A DNA stretch of 64,000 nt from Planctomycetales bacterium 71-10 (GTDB taxonomy: Bacteria; Planctomycetota; Planctomycetia; Isosphaerales; Isosphaeraceae). The stretch spans positions 1-64,000 of the forward strand of contig MKTT01000076.1 in NCBI GenBank assembly GCA_001898385.1. The letters run 5' to 3'. The notes beneath the pieces are model-generated. The model was given only the letters and a program-made list of their open reading frames with translations. It was not told where the DNA came from and searched no databases. Shown here in pieces: positions 48,563 to 57,907 of the stretch; within the stretch, counting starts at the first letter, position 1, and every line of letters starts with the position of its first letter. Both the position numbers and the translations under genes were made by a program.

Positions 48563-49915
48563 ATGCCGTGGCGACGCCTCCACCCGGCCCGGGCCCTCTC
48601 GGCCGCGGGACTGGTCAGCAGCCTGATGTTCCTCAGCGGCCCGGCCGCGGCCGGCCGTCCCCTCGACGACGAGCCCTCCACCCTGCCGGCGGCGGCGGCG
48701 ACCACCGAGACCGTCGACGTCCTGAAGGCGGCCGACGCCGGCGACCTCAAGGTCACGGCGCGGGGCCAGGGCCAGGACAAGGTCCGCCTGAGCATCGAGA
48801 ACGTCTCCGGGAAGCGCCTGAACGTCGTCATCCCGCCGGGCCTGGTCGCCTCCAGCAACCTCGGCCAGGGGGGCCGCGGCGGCTTCCAGAGCATGGGCCT
48901 GGGCGCGATCAACAACCGCCCCGGCAGCTTCGGCCGGTTCGCGGGCTCCGCCGCCCCCGGCTTCCGCTCGATGCCCGTCACGGGGTCCGACTCCCCCGCC
49001 CTCACCGTCCCCGCGGGCGAGACCCTGGACGTCTCGGTCCCGGGCGTCTGCCTGAACTACGGCGTCGATGCCCCCGGCCCGCGCGACGTCTTCACGCTGA
49101 TGGACGTCGACCGGTACACGGAGGACGCCCGCGTCCGCAAGGGCCTGCGCAGCCTGGCGCTGCTGGGGACCAGCCAGGGCGTCGCCCAGGCCGCGATGTG
49201 GCGGATCTGCAACGACGTCTCCTTCGATGAGATGGCCTCGCGCGACGGCAAGCTGCTGAACGACCAGGAGCTGGCCCTGGCCGCCCGGTTCGTCGAGGCG
49301 GTCGACGCCGCCGGCCCCGACGGGCTGGTCGACCCCGCCCTGCTGACCGAGGGCCGCGTCTTCGTGAGCGTCCAGGCCGAGGGCGCGTCCGCCCGCGGCG
49401 AGGCTGCTCGCCTGGCCGGCAAGCTCGACGGGCTCCGGCTGTTCGGCCTGCCCGTCAAGCTCGTGGAGGGGGATGACGTCCCGGTCGCCTCCGCCCCCGC
49501 CCTGTTGGTCAGGCTCGCCCTCAGCGAGACCGCGGAGGGCGAGGCCCTCGGCCGGATGCAGGTCGGCTCCTCGCCGTCCGGCGACCAGTGGCGTCCGCTC
49601 GGCAAGGTGACGTTCCGCGACCACTCGTCGCTGGCCGTCCTCGACGCCCAGAGCCTCGCCGCCCTGATGGAGCACGAGCTGGCGACCGCCTTCGTGACCG
49701 TCCGGGCCGCCAAGCGGACCGCGACCAGCACCACCCTGCGGGTCGACAACAAGCTGCCGTTCACGGTCTCCGGACTGAGCCTCCGCGCCGGGTCGTCCGC
49801 CGGCTCGCCGCTCGTCCCGTTCGACGCCGTCGGCATCGGCCCCGCCCGCTCGGCCATGCTGCCGATCCAGGCCGGGCAGGCCCAGGTCGCCGGGGTCGAG
49901 CTGAACGGCCTCTGA
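48563..49915 (+). CDS. secreted protein of unknown function
   Basis: 450 aa. A signal peptide (LHPARALSAAGLVSSLMFLSGPAAA) is followed by a domain with beta strands and a Gly-rich loop (DKVRLSIENVSGKRLNVVIPPGLVASSNLG, then GQGGRGGFQSMGLG). A helical part follows (LLGTSQGVAQAAMWRICNDV). The C-terminal half has repeated beta segments (ALLVRLALSETAEGEALGRMQVG, TTLRVDNKLPFTVSGLSLRAGS). I recognise no named family. A strong hairpin lies after the stop. Confidence 0.72.
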   Translation: MPWRRLHPARALSAAGLVSSLMFLSGPAAAGRPLDDEPSTLPAAAATTETVDVLKAADAGDLKVTARGQGQDKVRLSIENVSGKRLNVVIPPGLVASSNLGQGGRGGFQSMGLGAINNRPGSFGRFAGSAAPGFRSMPVTGSDSPALTVPAGETLDVSVPGVCLNYGVDAPGPRDVFTLMDVDRYTEDARVRKGLRSLALLGTSQGVAQAAMWRICNDVSFDEMASRDGKLLNDQELALAARFVEAVDAAGPDGLVDPALLTEGRVFVSVQAEGASARGEAARLAGKLDGLRLFGLPVKLVEGDDVPVASAPALLVRLALSETAEGEALGRMQVGSSPSGDQWRPLGKVTFRDHSSLAVLDAQSLAALMEHELATAFVTVRAAKRTATSTTLRVDNKLPFTVSGLSLRAGSSAGSPLVPFDAVGIGPARSAMLPIQAGQAQVAGVELNGL

Positions 49916-49943
49916 GCCGGCCTCCCGTCGACCGAGCCCCATC

Positions 49944-49980
49944 GCGGAGGGCGGCGTCCCCGGGGACCGCCGCCCTCCGC
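49944..49980. terminator. strong hairpin terminator after the secreted protein gene
   Basis: The arm GCGGAGGGCGGCGTCCCC pairs with GGGGACCGCCGCCCTCCGC, leaving one bulged C. The hairpin starts 28 nt after the stop codon and is followed by ATTTCG, with no long T-run. Intrinsic termination or RNA-end protection is likely. Confidence 0.65.
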
Positions 49981-50168
49981 ATTTCGAAGCGGCGAAATCC
50001 GCCCCGAGGCCGAACCGACCGGCACCGGCCGACGTAGCACGCACGGCCCTCGCCGCGCGGCGGGTCCCTTGTCGCTCCCCGTCGGGAGCGGCTAGGATAG
50101 GTGGATTGAGCAGTCTCCGCGACGCGGCGTCCGGCCGCGAGGTCTCCCCGGGGTCGCACGGCCGGCAC

Positions 50169-50447
50169 ATGGCGATCGAACGACGGCGGGTCATCTTCTC
50201 GGGGCGGGTCCAGGGCGTGGGCTTCCGGGCCTCGACGTCCTGGACGGCCCGCGGCTTCAACGTCGTCGGCTACGTCCGGAACCTCCCCGACGGGACGGTC
50301 GAGGTCGTCGCCGAGGCCGAGGCCGACGAGCTGGACCGCTTCGTCGCCGCGGTGCGGGAGCGGATGTCCGGGTTCATCCGGGGGGTCGACTCCGCGCCCC
50401 TGGCCGCCGGTCATCCGCCGCTGCTCGGCTTCCACGTCCGATCCTGA
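50169..50447 (+). CDS. acyP: acylphosphatase
   Basis: 92 aa, the full length of the family. The acyl-phosphate-binding loop is FSGRVQGVGFRAST with catalytic Arg20, and Asn38 lies in VGYVRNLPDGTVEVVAEAE. The small cytosolic enzyme hydrolyses carboxyl-phosphate bonds. The frame is open upstream, but ATG at 50169 gives the canonical N terminus. It precedes an ABC permease gene by 60 nt. Confidence 0.94.
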   Translation: MAIERRRVIFSGRVQGVGFRASTSWTARGFNVVGYVRNLPDGTVEVVAEAEADELDRFVAAVRERMSGFIRGVDSAPLAAGHPPLLGFHVRS

Positions 50448-50507
50448 CCCGACCCGCTCCCCGACCGGTCCGATATCCGTCCGATCCTTCCTCCGAATCA
50501 GAGCACC

Positions 50508-51320
50508 ATGAAATCTTTCACGATCGCCCTCGCGACGGCCAAGGAAACGATCCGCCAGCCGTCCTTCTTCGTGATCGCCTTCTTCGCCGCGGCGCTGCTG
50601 GTCGGCACGATCTTCGTGCCGTACTTCACGTTCGGCGAGGACATCAAGATGTACAAGGACACCGGGCTGACGACGATCTCGTTCTTCAGCATGCTGCTGG
50701 CGCTGCTCACGTCCAGCTCGACGGTCGCGGAGGAGATCGAGGGGAAGACGGCCATCACCCTGCTGTCCAAGCCGATCAACCGCCGCCAGTTCATCGTCGG
50801 CAAGCTGATGGGGATCCTGATGGGGGTCCTGCTCCTCTACCTGATCCTGGGGAGCCTGTTCGCCGCCGGCGTCTGGTACAAGATCCCGTATGACCTGCGC
50901 GAGTCGGCCGGGACGCTGGAGAGCGGCATGCGGACGGGCCAGGTGCTCCAGGTGCTGCCGGGCCTGGTGCTGGGCTTCTTCGAAGTCACGATCCTGACGT
51001 CGATCAGCGTGGCCCTCTCCACCCGGCTGCCGATGCTGGTGAACCTGATCGTCTGCATCATGATCTTCTTCCTGGGCCACCTCAGCCCGGTCCTGGTGGA
51101 CGCGACCCGGAACACCCAGCAGCTCATCCACTTCATGGCGCAGCTGTTCGCGTGGATCCTGCCGCCGCTGGAGCTGTTCAACGCCGGGCCGTCGATCGCC
51201 ACGGGGGCCGTGATCCCCTGGGCCGGCTACGTTCTGCCGGCGCTGGGCTGCTGCGTGTTGTACAGTGGAGCGGCCCTCTTCTTCGCGTTCCTGCTCTTCG
51301 AGGATCGCGACCTGGCCTGA
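50508..51320 (+). CDS. ABC-2 type transporter permease
   Basis: 270 aa with six hydrophobic segments: SFFVIAFFAAALLVGTIFVP, ISFFSMLLALLTSS, MGILMGVLLLYLILGSLFAA, VLQVLPGLVLGFFEVTI, LVNLIVCIMIFFLGHL and GCCVLYSGAALFFAFLLF. The motif VAEEIEGKTAITLLSKPINRRQFIVGK is typical of ABC-2/NatB-type permeases (coupling helix). The partner ATPase is not adjacent; the next gene is an ABC exporter fused to its own, degenerate, ATPase. Confidence 0.88.
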   Translation: MKSFTIALATAKETIRQPSFFVIAFFAAALLVGTIFVPYFTFGEDIKMYKDTGLTTISFFSMLLALLTSSSTVAEEIEGKTAITLLSKPINRRQFIVGKLMGILMGVLLLYLILGSLFAAGVWYKIPYDLRESAGTLESGMRTGQVLQVLPGLVLGFFEVTILTSISVALSTRLPMLVNLIVCIMIFFLGHLSPVLVDATRNTQQLIHFMAQLFAWILPPLELFNAGPSIATGAVIPWAGYVLPALGCCVLYSGAALFFAFLLFEDRDLA

Positions 51321-51468
51321 TCCGGCCCGACCGAGGCCGCCGACGTCGCCCCGCACCGCCGCGGGGGCCGTCGGCGGTCGCCCGCCGCCCGGCCCCGGGA
51401 CGGCCCGCGTCGAGAGGGTTCGCCGACACGAGAACCGGCCCTGGACCCCTTGGCGGGGAGCCCCCTGC

Positions 51469-53442
51469 ATGCAAGCCGAAGCCTACTCCCGCGCGAAGAA
51501 CCTCCTCGCCGCGGGCCGTTCCCCGCTGATCGCCCGCGTCCTGGGCGCGGTCGAGGCCCTGCTGGCCCTCGGCCTCCTGGTCCTCGCCGCCCTGTTCGCC
51601 GGCCTGATGGCCTCGCGCGGCGAGATCAGCATCGCGGAGAAAGCGACGGCGAGCCTCCCCGCCTGGTCCGCCGGGCGTCAGATCGGCAAGGCCGGCGACT
51701 ACGTCGTCTACGAGAATTCGGGCCTGTTCCCGCTCGTCGGGGCCAACCTGAACAGCCCCAACCCGGTCCACCGCCTCGGCGCCCGGGCCCTGAACGGGCT
51801 GACCAACGTCCTGCCTACGCTGCGGAACAACGTCGGGGCGCTGGCCACGCTGCTGGCCCTGGGCCTGGCGCTGGCCCTCCTGCTCTCGCTGGCCGCCCGG
51901 CTGAGGCGGGCCGCCGTCGCCGCCGCCGTCGCCGACCTGGCCACGAACCTGCGGAATCAGATCCACCGCCAGATGTATCGCCTGGGCCAGTCGTCGCTCC
52001 CCACCGAGGGGGTCGGCCCCGTGGTCAACATCTGGACCCGCGAGGTCAACGACATCCGCGACGCCCTCGCGGCGGACTTCGAGGTCAAGCCCGGGATGAT
52101 CGTCCTGGCCGCCGGCCTGGCCGCCCTGGCGCTCTCGGCCTCCCCCATGCTCACGCTCTTCCTGGCGTCGCTGGGCCTTCTGGTCTCCATGATCTCCCGG
52201 GCCATGAACCGCGAGGCCCGCGCCACCTACGACGCGGCCCTCCGCGACGCCTCGCTCCAGCTCTGCCTGCTCCACGAGGACCTCGGCCTGCTGCGGACCG
52301 TGCGCACCTACGGCGTGGAGGACTTCGACCGCCGCCGGTTCGACGAGCACCTCGACCGCTATCAGGACGCCGACGTCCGCCGGATGCTGGCCCAGGGGAC
52401 GCTCACCACGTCCTCCGCCCTCCTCTTCGGCGCGGCGACCGCCACGGCGCTCGGCCTGCTCGGCTACAACGTCCTGGTGAAGGACCGGATCTCGATCGCG
52501 ACGATGCTGGTCCTGGCGGCGTCGTTGGCCGGCCTGGCCTATCCCATCCTCCGCTGGGCCCGGATGCGGCAGGCGATCCGCCACGCCAACCGCTCGGCCG
52601 CGGAGATCTTCGAGTTCCTCGCCCGCTCGCCCGAGCTGCACCAGAACGTCGGCGCCGAGTTCCTCCCGCCCCTCCGCGACCGCATCGTCCTGGACGACGT
52701 CACGCTGGAGAGCCGCTCCGGACGCCTGCTGCTCGACCACGTCTCGCTGGAGATCCCCGCCGGCGGCCGCACGGCGCTCGTCGGGCTGGACGAGGACTCC
52801 AAGCTGGCCCTCGCCTGCCTGGTCCCCCGGCTCATCGACCCCCAGGCCGGCCGCGTCCTGATCGACGGCCGCGACCTCCGCGAGATGACCCTGGAATCCG
52901 TCCGGGCCCAGGCCGCGACCGTCCTCCAGGCCGACCTGGTCTTCACCGACTCGATCCTGGTCAACATCGGCCTGGGCGACCCGCGCAACACCCTCCAGCG
53001 CGTGATCGAGGCGGCCAAGCTGGCCCACGCCCACTACTTCATCCAGGACCTCCCCCACGGCTACGACACCGTGGTCGGCCCCCTCGGCCATTACCTCCGC
53101 CCCGACGAACAGCTCCGCATCGCCCTGGCCCGCGCGTACCTCCACGACCCCTCGATCCTGATCGTCGAGGAGCTTCCCACCCCCGTCGACGACGAGGTGA
53201 AGCTGCTGCTCGACGACACGCTCTCCCGGCTGGCGTCCGGGCGCACGGTCCTCGTCATCCCGCACCGGCTCTCGTCGATCCGATCGGCCGACAACGTGGC
53301 CCTGCTGCACAACGGCCGCCTGGAAGGCTTCGCCACCCCCTCCAAGCTCCAGGCCGAGAGCAAGCTGTTCCGCCACATCCTCTACACCGAGTTCAACGAG
53401 TACGCCACCGGCGAGATCGAGGCCGGCCAGGTCGGGGGCTGA
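51469..53442 (+). CDS. ABC exporter-like protein with degenerate nucleotide-binding domain
   Basis: 657 aa. An ABC transmembrane domain (TM segments from about 22, 125, 208, 300) with the RxxxYxxxLxD coupling pattern is followed by an ABC ATPase domain from about 400. Its motifs are altered. Walker A reads VGLDEDSKLAL (no GxGKS/T, although the Lys remains). The signature is LRPDEQLRIALARAY instead of LSGGQ. Walker B ends IVEELP. The D-loop and H-loop (VIPHRLSSI) are recognisable. The protein probably has weak or no ATPase activity unless a partner supplies competent sites. A 90-residue extracytoplasmic loop follows TM1. Confidence 0.85.
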   Translation: MQAEAYSRAKNLLAAGRSPLIARVLGAVEALLALGLLVLAALFAGLMASRGEISIAEKATASLPAWSAGRQIGKAGDYVVYENSGLFPLVGANLNSPNPVHRLGARALNGLTNVLPTLRNNVGALATLLALGLALALLLSLAARLRRAAVAAAVADLATNLRNQIHRQMYRLGQSSLPTEGVGPVVNIWTREVNDIRDALAADFEVKPGMIVLAAGLAALALSASPMLTLFLASLGLLVSMISRAMNREARATYDAALRDASLQLCLLHEDLGLLRTVRTYGVEDFDRRRFDEHLDRYQDADVRRMLAQGTLTTSSALLFGAATATALGLLGYNVLVKDRISIATMLVLAASLAGLAYPILRWARMRQAIRHANRSAAEIFEFLARSPELHQNVGAEFLPPLRDRIVLDDVTLESRSGRLLLDHVSLEIPAGGRTALVGLDEDSKLALACLVPRLIDPQAGRVLIDGRDLREMTLESVRAQAATVLQADLVFTDSILVNIGLGDPRNTLQRVIEAAKLAHAHYFIQDLPHGYDTVVGPLGHYLRPDEQLRIALARAYLHDPSILIVEELPTPVDDEVKLLLDDTLSRLASGRTVLVIPHRLSSIRSADNVALLHNGRLEGFATPSKLQAESKLFRHILYTEFNEYATGEIEAGQVGG

Positions 53443-53483
53443 CGAAGTCGCCCGGCGGCCGTAAGCCGGGTCGTCCCTATCAT

Positions 53484-53878
53484 CCCCTCTGCCGCCGGGA
53501 GAGGGCGGCCGCGCCGCGGCGGGTGAGGGTCGCCGGCGAGCGCAAGGTATGACGGGCTCGCGATCTCCGAGCCGGCCCACGCCAAGCATCCTTCTCCCCT
53601 CGTGGGAGAAGGTGCCCCGGAGGGGCGGATGAGGGGGGCGCGACCGGAAACCCTCGACTTCAAAGCCTACGCCGGTCGTGAGATGCGGAGGCGGTCGCCC
53701 CCTCATCCGGCCTGCGGCCACCTTCTCCTACGAGGGGAGAAGGATGCCTGTCATGAGGCTGCTTCGATGTTTTCGACGCAGCACCCTTGAGGGAGAAGGC
53801 CCCGATCGCCGCGGTCGTCCCGAGATCCGACGACCCTCACCCGGCCCTCCGGGCCGCCCTCTCCCGGCGGGAGAGGGG
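53484..53878. repeat. family 1 palindrome-ended repeat split by a nested family 3 element
   Basis: The outer ends (from 53484 and to 53878) match the intact 163-nt copy at 60518-60680, including GGGTGAGGGTCGCCGG and ATGACGGGCTC next to the left end. A complete family 3 element (53591-53743) lies between. A CGACGCAGCACCCTTGAGGG unit (from 53774), also seen at about 38502, lies to its right. The order suggests successive insertions. The 500-nt gap 53443-53942 holds no gene. Confidence 0.8.
53591..53743. repeat. family 3 palindrome-ended element (153 nt)
   Basis: It opens with CCTTCTCCCCTCGTGGGAGAAGG followed by TGCCCCGGAGGGGCGGATGAGG, and closes with CCTCATCCGGCCTGCGGCC and CCTTCTCCTACGAGGGGAGAAGG. 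The architecture equals family 2 with different hairpin bases. A solo end is at 28041-28071. Confidence 0.8.
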
Positions 53879-53942
53879 ACGTCGATCATCGTCCCGACCC
53901 GCCGCCGGCGATGGCTCCGTCTCCCCCGCCTCGGGCCTCGTC

Positions 53943-54677
53943 TCAGCAGAAGTCGTCCACCGTCGGCGTGAGGACCAACTCCGGCACGCGGGCGCGGGGG
54001 TTCAGCTCGACGAGGAACTTGACCGCCGCGGCGACGTCCTCGGGCTGGAGCATGGCGAGCTTGCGCTCGGGGGGGACGGGGACCAGTCGGGCTTCGAGGA
54101 TGGGCGTGTTGACCTCGCCGGGGTAGATCACGGTGGAGCGCACGCCGTCCTCGCGGGCCTCGCGGCCCAGGCAGAGGCCCAGCGCGGCCTGGCCGAACTT
54201 GGAGGCCGAGTAGCCCGCCCCGCCCAGCGTGCTCGCGCGGTAGCCGGACAGGGAGCAGACCTGGACCACCAGCCCGTCCTTGCGCGCCCGCATCCCCGGC
54301 AGGATCGCCTTCACGAGGTTGAACGGGCCGGTCAGGTTCGTCCGGATCATCAGGTCCCAGTCCTCGGGCGTCAGGACGTCGAGCGCCCGGTGGCGGACAT
54401 TCGTCCCCGCGTTGCAGACCAGGACGTCGATCGACCCGAACTCGGCCTCGATCGCCACGGCCGTCGCGCTCACGGCCTCGCCGTCGGTGACGTCGCACGG
54501 GGCGACGAGCGCACGCTCGGCCCCGTCGCCGAGGAGGGCCTTGGTCGCCTCCAGCTTCTCGCGCCCCCGGCCCACCAGGGCCACCCGCAGGCCCATGCCG
54601 GCGAGCGCCTGCGCCACCCCCCGCCCGATCCCGCTCCCGGCCCCCGTGACGACCGCAGTCCCCGGCTTCCGACTCAT
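53943..54677 (-). CDS. short-chain dehydrogenase/reductase (SDR)
   Basis: 244 aa. Classical SDR motifs are present: cofactor loop VVTGAGSGIGRGVAQAL, DVLVCNAGTN, the catalytic Ser in VQVCSLSGYRA, YSASKFGQAALGL with Tyr and Lys, and VIYPGEVNTP. The LVGRGREKLEATK segment favours NADP(H). The substrate is unknown. An ATG at 54677 was chosen over one at 54698 because the homology begins there. Confidence 0.9.
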   Translation of the reverse strand: MSRKPGTAVVTGAGSGIGRGVAQALAGMGLRVALVGRGREKLEATKALLGDGAERALVAPCDVTDGEAVSATAVAIEAEFGSIDVLVCNAGTNVRHRALDVLTPEDWDLMIRTNLTGPFNLVKAILPGMRARKDGLVVQVCSLSGYRASTLGGAGYSASKFGQAALGLCLGREAREDGVRSTVIYPGEVNTPILEARLVPVPPERKLAMLQPEDVAAAVKFLVELNPRARVPELVLTPTVDDFC

Positions 54678-54705
54678 GGCTGTCGCGTCTCCAAGCAAAA
54701 AACGA

Positions 54706-54739
54706 AAGGCCCCGCGCTCGGATGCCGGCGCGGGGCCTT
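54706..54739 (-). terminator. Rho-independent terminator of the subtilase gene
   Basis: AAGGCCCCGCGC (54706-54717) pairs with GCGCGGGGCCTT (54728-54739), a perfect 12-bp stem with a 10-nt loop. On the minus strand it is followed by TCGTTTTTTG, a proper T-run. It lies 35 nt after the subtilase stop codon. Confidence 0.9.
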
Positions 54740-54773
54740 CGAGGTCGTCACGGATTGTATCGCGGGGCCGGGC

Positions 54774-56471
54774 TCACTGCGACGTCGAGGCGCTCCAGGC
54801 CCGGACCTTGGAGCCGCTGGCCCACTTGCTCATCGCCCGCAGCAACTGGCCGACGTCCGCCTTCGCCAGCTTGGTCGTCGAGGCCGCCTGGTCCACGGCC
54901 GTCGAGGTCAAGTTCTGGACCGTCGTCCCGTTGAGCACCACCGGCACGTCCAGGGTGGTCGGCGTCGGCTCGACGTCCTCGTCATCGGTCGCGGGGGCCG
55001 TCGGCGTCGCGGGGACGGTCGGGGTGACCGGCGTGTAATCGACGGGAGTCGTCGGCGGCGTGAGAACCTGCTGGGCCGGCGGCGTCACGACGACGGGCTT
55101 GGTCGGAGTGGTCACGACCGGGGTCGTCGGCGTGGTCACGACCGGCGTCGTCGGGGTCGTGACGACGGGCTTGGTCGGCGTGGTGACCACCGGAGTCGTC
55201 GGGACGGCCGGGGCCCCGGGGATCAGCGAGGCCGACTTCAGGACGTCGAGCCGGCCCAGGTCGATGCCGGTCACGTCGTCGTGGATCGTCCGGGCACCCT
55301 GCTTCAGCCAGCCCTGGAGCTGGTCGACCGTGGGGAGCGAGCCGTAGCGCTGCTTGTAGATCGACTGGAGCAGGACGATCGAGCCGGAGACGAGCGGCGC
55401 GGCGAAGCTGGTCCCCTCGACGTTCGAGTAGCCGCCGCCGTCGATCAGGGCGCCGATCCCCGAGGCCGGGGCGGCGAGGTCGGTGGCCGTCGAGCCGCCG
55501 AGGGCCGAGCCCAGGCGCTGGGCGTTCGCGAGGATCTTGTCCGAGGTGTCCGTCCCCGTCACGCTGATGACGCCGTCGAGGACCGCGGTGAAGCCCTCGC
55601 CCTGGTTGCCGGCGAAGCTGTTCCCCGTGGCCGCGACCACCGGGATGTTCAGGTCCCTGAGCTTCTTGACCAGCTCGGTCATCCGCTGGCCGACGCCGCC
55701 GTCCTGGGCGAACCAGTTCTTGGCGTAGTTGCGGCCGTTGGACAGCGAGATGTTGACCACGCTGATGTTGTATTCGTCGTGGTGGTCGACGACCCACTGG
55801 AGGGCGTTGGCGATGTTGTTGGTGTCGGCCGTGTCGGAGCCGTTGGTGACCTTCAGGGCCACGACGTCCGCCCCGGGGGCGACGCCCAGGTGTCCGGCGT
55901 CGTCGCCGGCGATCAGGCCCGCGACGGCCGTGCCGTGCTGGGAGGACGAGGCGATCGGGTCGGAGTCGCCGTCGCCGAAGTCATAGCCGGCGACGACCTT
56001 GTTCCCGGCCCCGTAGCCGCCGCCCAAGGCCGAGTTGTTGTAGTTGACGCCGGTGTCGATCACGGCGACCGTCAGCCCGGCCCCGTCGACGCCGTAGGTC
56101 GACCGCGCCTGGGCGGAGCCGATGATCGGGTCGAAGGCCGTGGGCGTGCCGACGGCGACCGAGCCGGCCGGCTCGGCGACGGCCTCGGCGCGGGCGGCGC
56201 GGCGAAGGGCGGCGCGGGAGGCGAGGTCGCCGCCGGCCCGCGCGACGCGGGCGTTCTGCAAGGCTCCCATCGCATGGGGCCGGGGCGCGGCGGGCGCCTG
56301 GTCGACGGCCGACCGCAGCCGCTGCACGGCCTCGGCGCGGCGGGCGGACTGCTCGGCGGCGGCCCCCCCGATCCCCGTCGAGAGCAGCCGGCGGGCGTCG
56401 AGCTCCTCGATCGCGGGGCGATGCTTGCGACGAGAGTCTCGGCTGTTGCTGCCGGTCAGGGTCCATGCCAT
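54774..56471 (-). CDS. secreted S8 (subtilisin-like) serine peptidase with LEPR-XLL-like N terminus
   Basis: 565 aa; ATG at 56471 follows GGGGAG. The N terminus SRRKHRPAIEELDARRLLST carries the planctomycete LEPR-XLL-like motif. The peptidase has Asp in VAVIDTGVNYNN (about 138), His in SSQHGTAVAGLIAG (about 175), the oxyanion Asn in VVAATGNSFAG and Ser in VEGTSFAAPLVSG (about 354). A linker of repeated TTPVVTTPTKP units (about 440-490) follows. The C-terminal domain (about 505-565) is of unknown type. It is probably exported and cell-surface bound. A clear terminator follows. Confidence 0.92.
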   Translation of the reverse strand: MAWTLTGSNSRDSRRKHRPAIEELDARRLLSTGIGGAAAEQSARRAEAVQRLRSAVDQAPAAPRPHAMGALQNARVARAGGDLASRAALRRAARAEAVAEPAGSVAVGTPTAFDPIIGSAQARSTYGVDGAGLTVAVIDTGVNYNNSALGGGYGAGNKVVAGYDFGDGDSDPIASSSQHGTAVAGLIAGDDAGHLGVAPGADVVALKVTNGSDTADTNNIANALQWVVDHHDEYNISVVNISLSNGRNYAKNWFAQDGGVGQRMTELVKKLRDLNIPVVAATGNSFAGNQGEGFTAVLDGVISVTGTDTSDKILANAQRLGSALGGSTATDLAAPASGIGALIDGGGYSNVEGTSFAAPLVSGSIVLLQSIYKQRYGSLPTVDQLQGWLKQGARTIHDDVTGIDLGRLDVLKSASLIPGAPAVPTTPVVTTPTKPVVTTPTTPVVTTPTTPVVTTPTKPVVVTPPAQQVLTPPTTPVDYTPVTPTVPATPTAPATDDEDVEPTPTTLDVPVVLNGTTVQNLTSTAVDQAASTTKLAKADVGQLLRAMSKWASGSKVRAWSASTSQ

Positions 56472-57085
56472 GGAACGAATCTCCCCAGACGGCCGCCATG
56501 CCTTTGGCTGGGCCGCCCCGCGGTTCGGTTGTGATCGCCCCCCGTCCATGGCGGGCCCGGCGTCCCCGCATCGTCCGGGGGCCTCCGGGCCCGGGGGGCC
56601 CCGCCCCGGGATTCCTCCCGGACGCGGCCCCGCAGAGCGCGTGACAAGGTTGTTCGGCACGAGAAAAGGCTTCGAGACGCGGGGGCGGCGCACCGCCCCC
56701 GGCGTCCCGGGCCCTTCAGCCCGAGCGCGGAGAATCGACGTCGGTCCTCGCGGCCGGCCGGGAGTCTGGGGACACCCTCGGCTCCGCTTGGGGCCGTCGA
56801 TTCGGCTTCGTCGTCCTGACATCCGGCCGGTCGCATCCCGTACGACTCGGCCGTTCCGAACGGGCCCATCCCGGGCCCCTCGCCGACGCCGATCCTGTGG
56901 CACCGGGGCGGCGGGCCGACCCGACCGGCCTCAACGCCGGTCGCCGCCGCCCGCCCCCTCCCCCTCGACCTCGTTCCGCCTTGCGTCCCCGCCGGGGTCG
57001 CAATAGATTGAGGTCGCCTCGGGGGAGGCCCACCGGAGACTGGCGTCCCCGGCGGTGATTCAGGTATCGGAATCGAGGCGAACCG
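56472..57085. other. intergenic region between divergent subtilase and kdsB genes
   Basis: About 610 nt. Frames on both strands remain open but give Arg/Pro/Gly-rich translations without any domain, and none has a ribosome-binding site. Divergent promoters should be here. CAATAGATT near 57001-57009 is an A/T-rich patch but not a clear -10. No repeat of the intergenic families was found. Confidence 0.5.
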
Positions 57086-57856
57086 ATGTCCGCAGGAAAA
57101 ATGGAAAATGTCGCGGTGATCCCGGCGCGGTTCGCTTCCACCCGCCTCCCCGGCAAACCCCTCCTGTCCGACACCGGGAAGCCCCTCATCCAGCACGTCG
57201 TCGAGGCCGCGCGACGCGCGAAATCGCTGCGACGCGTGATCGTCGCCACGGACGACGAGCGCATCGCCGACGCCGTGCGCCGCTTCGGCGGCGAGGTCGC
57301 CATGACCCGCGCCGACCACCCGACGGGCACCGACCGCGTGGCCGAGGTGGTCGCGACGATCCCCGAGGCCGGCATCATCGTCAACGTCCAGGGCGATGAG
57401 CCCGAGATCGACGGATCGACGATCGATCGCCTGATCACACTATTAGAAGAAGACCCCGACGCCCCGATGGCCACGCTCGCCACGCCGATCCGCGACGAGG
57501 CCGTCTACCGCGACCCCTCGTGCGTGAAGGTCGTCGCCGCGCGCCACCGCGCCCTCTACTTCTCGCGCAGCCCCATCCCCCACCACCGCGACGGCTCGCC
57601 CGACTTCTCCGACCCCGCCGCCCCCGCGGCCTTCCTCCACCTGGGCCTCTACGCCTACCGCCGCGACTTCCTCCTCACCGTCGGCACCCTCCCCCGCTCG
57701 CCGCTGGAGGCCGCCGAGAAGCTGGAGCAGCTCCGCGTCCTGGAGGCCGGCCTCCCCATCGCCCTCGGATTCGTCGACGAGCCCTCCATCGGCGTCGACA
57801 CCCCCGACGACTACCGCCGCTTCGTCGACCGCTGGCGCGCGCGAAATCCGGGGTGA
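57086..57856 (+). CDS. kdsB: 3-deoxy-manno-octulosonate cytidylyltransferase
   Basis: 256 aa. KdsB activates Kdo to CMP-Kdo for lipopolysaccharide core synthesis. The motifs are strong: VIPARFASTRLPGKPL, PLIQHVVEAARRAK, VIVATDDERIADAV, DHPTGTDRVAEV, VNVQGDEPEI, FSRSPIPHHRDG, HLGLYAYRRDFL and EKLEQLRVLEAGLPI. Length is standard. It supports a Gram-negative type outer membrane. Other Kdo genes are not adjacent. Confidence 0.96.
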   Translation: MSAGKMENVAVIPARFASTRLPGKPLLSDTGKPLIQHVVEAARRAKSLRRVIVATDDERIADAVRRFGGEVAMTRADHPTGTDRVAEVVATIPEAGIIVNVQGDEPEIDGSTIDRLITLLEEDPDAPMATLATPIRDEAVYRDPSCVKVVAARHRALYFSRSPIPHHRDGSPDFSDPAAPAAFLHLGLYAYRRDFLLTVGTLPRSPLEAAEKLEQLRVLEAGLPIALGFVDEPSIGVDTPDDYRRFVDRWRARNPG

Positions 57857-57907
57857 TCGAGCCGACGTCCATCCGACATCTAAGGTCGACCGATTACGCC
57901 CTGGGTT

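Noticed and set aside
56904-57085. Possible leader peptide or riboswitch before kdsB
   Set aside because: No conserved aptamer or stable alternative hairpins could be drawn by eye.
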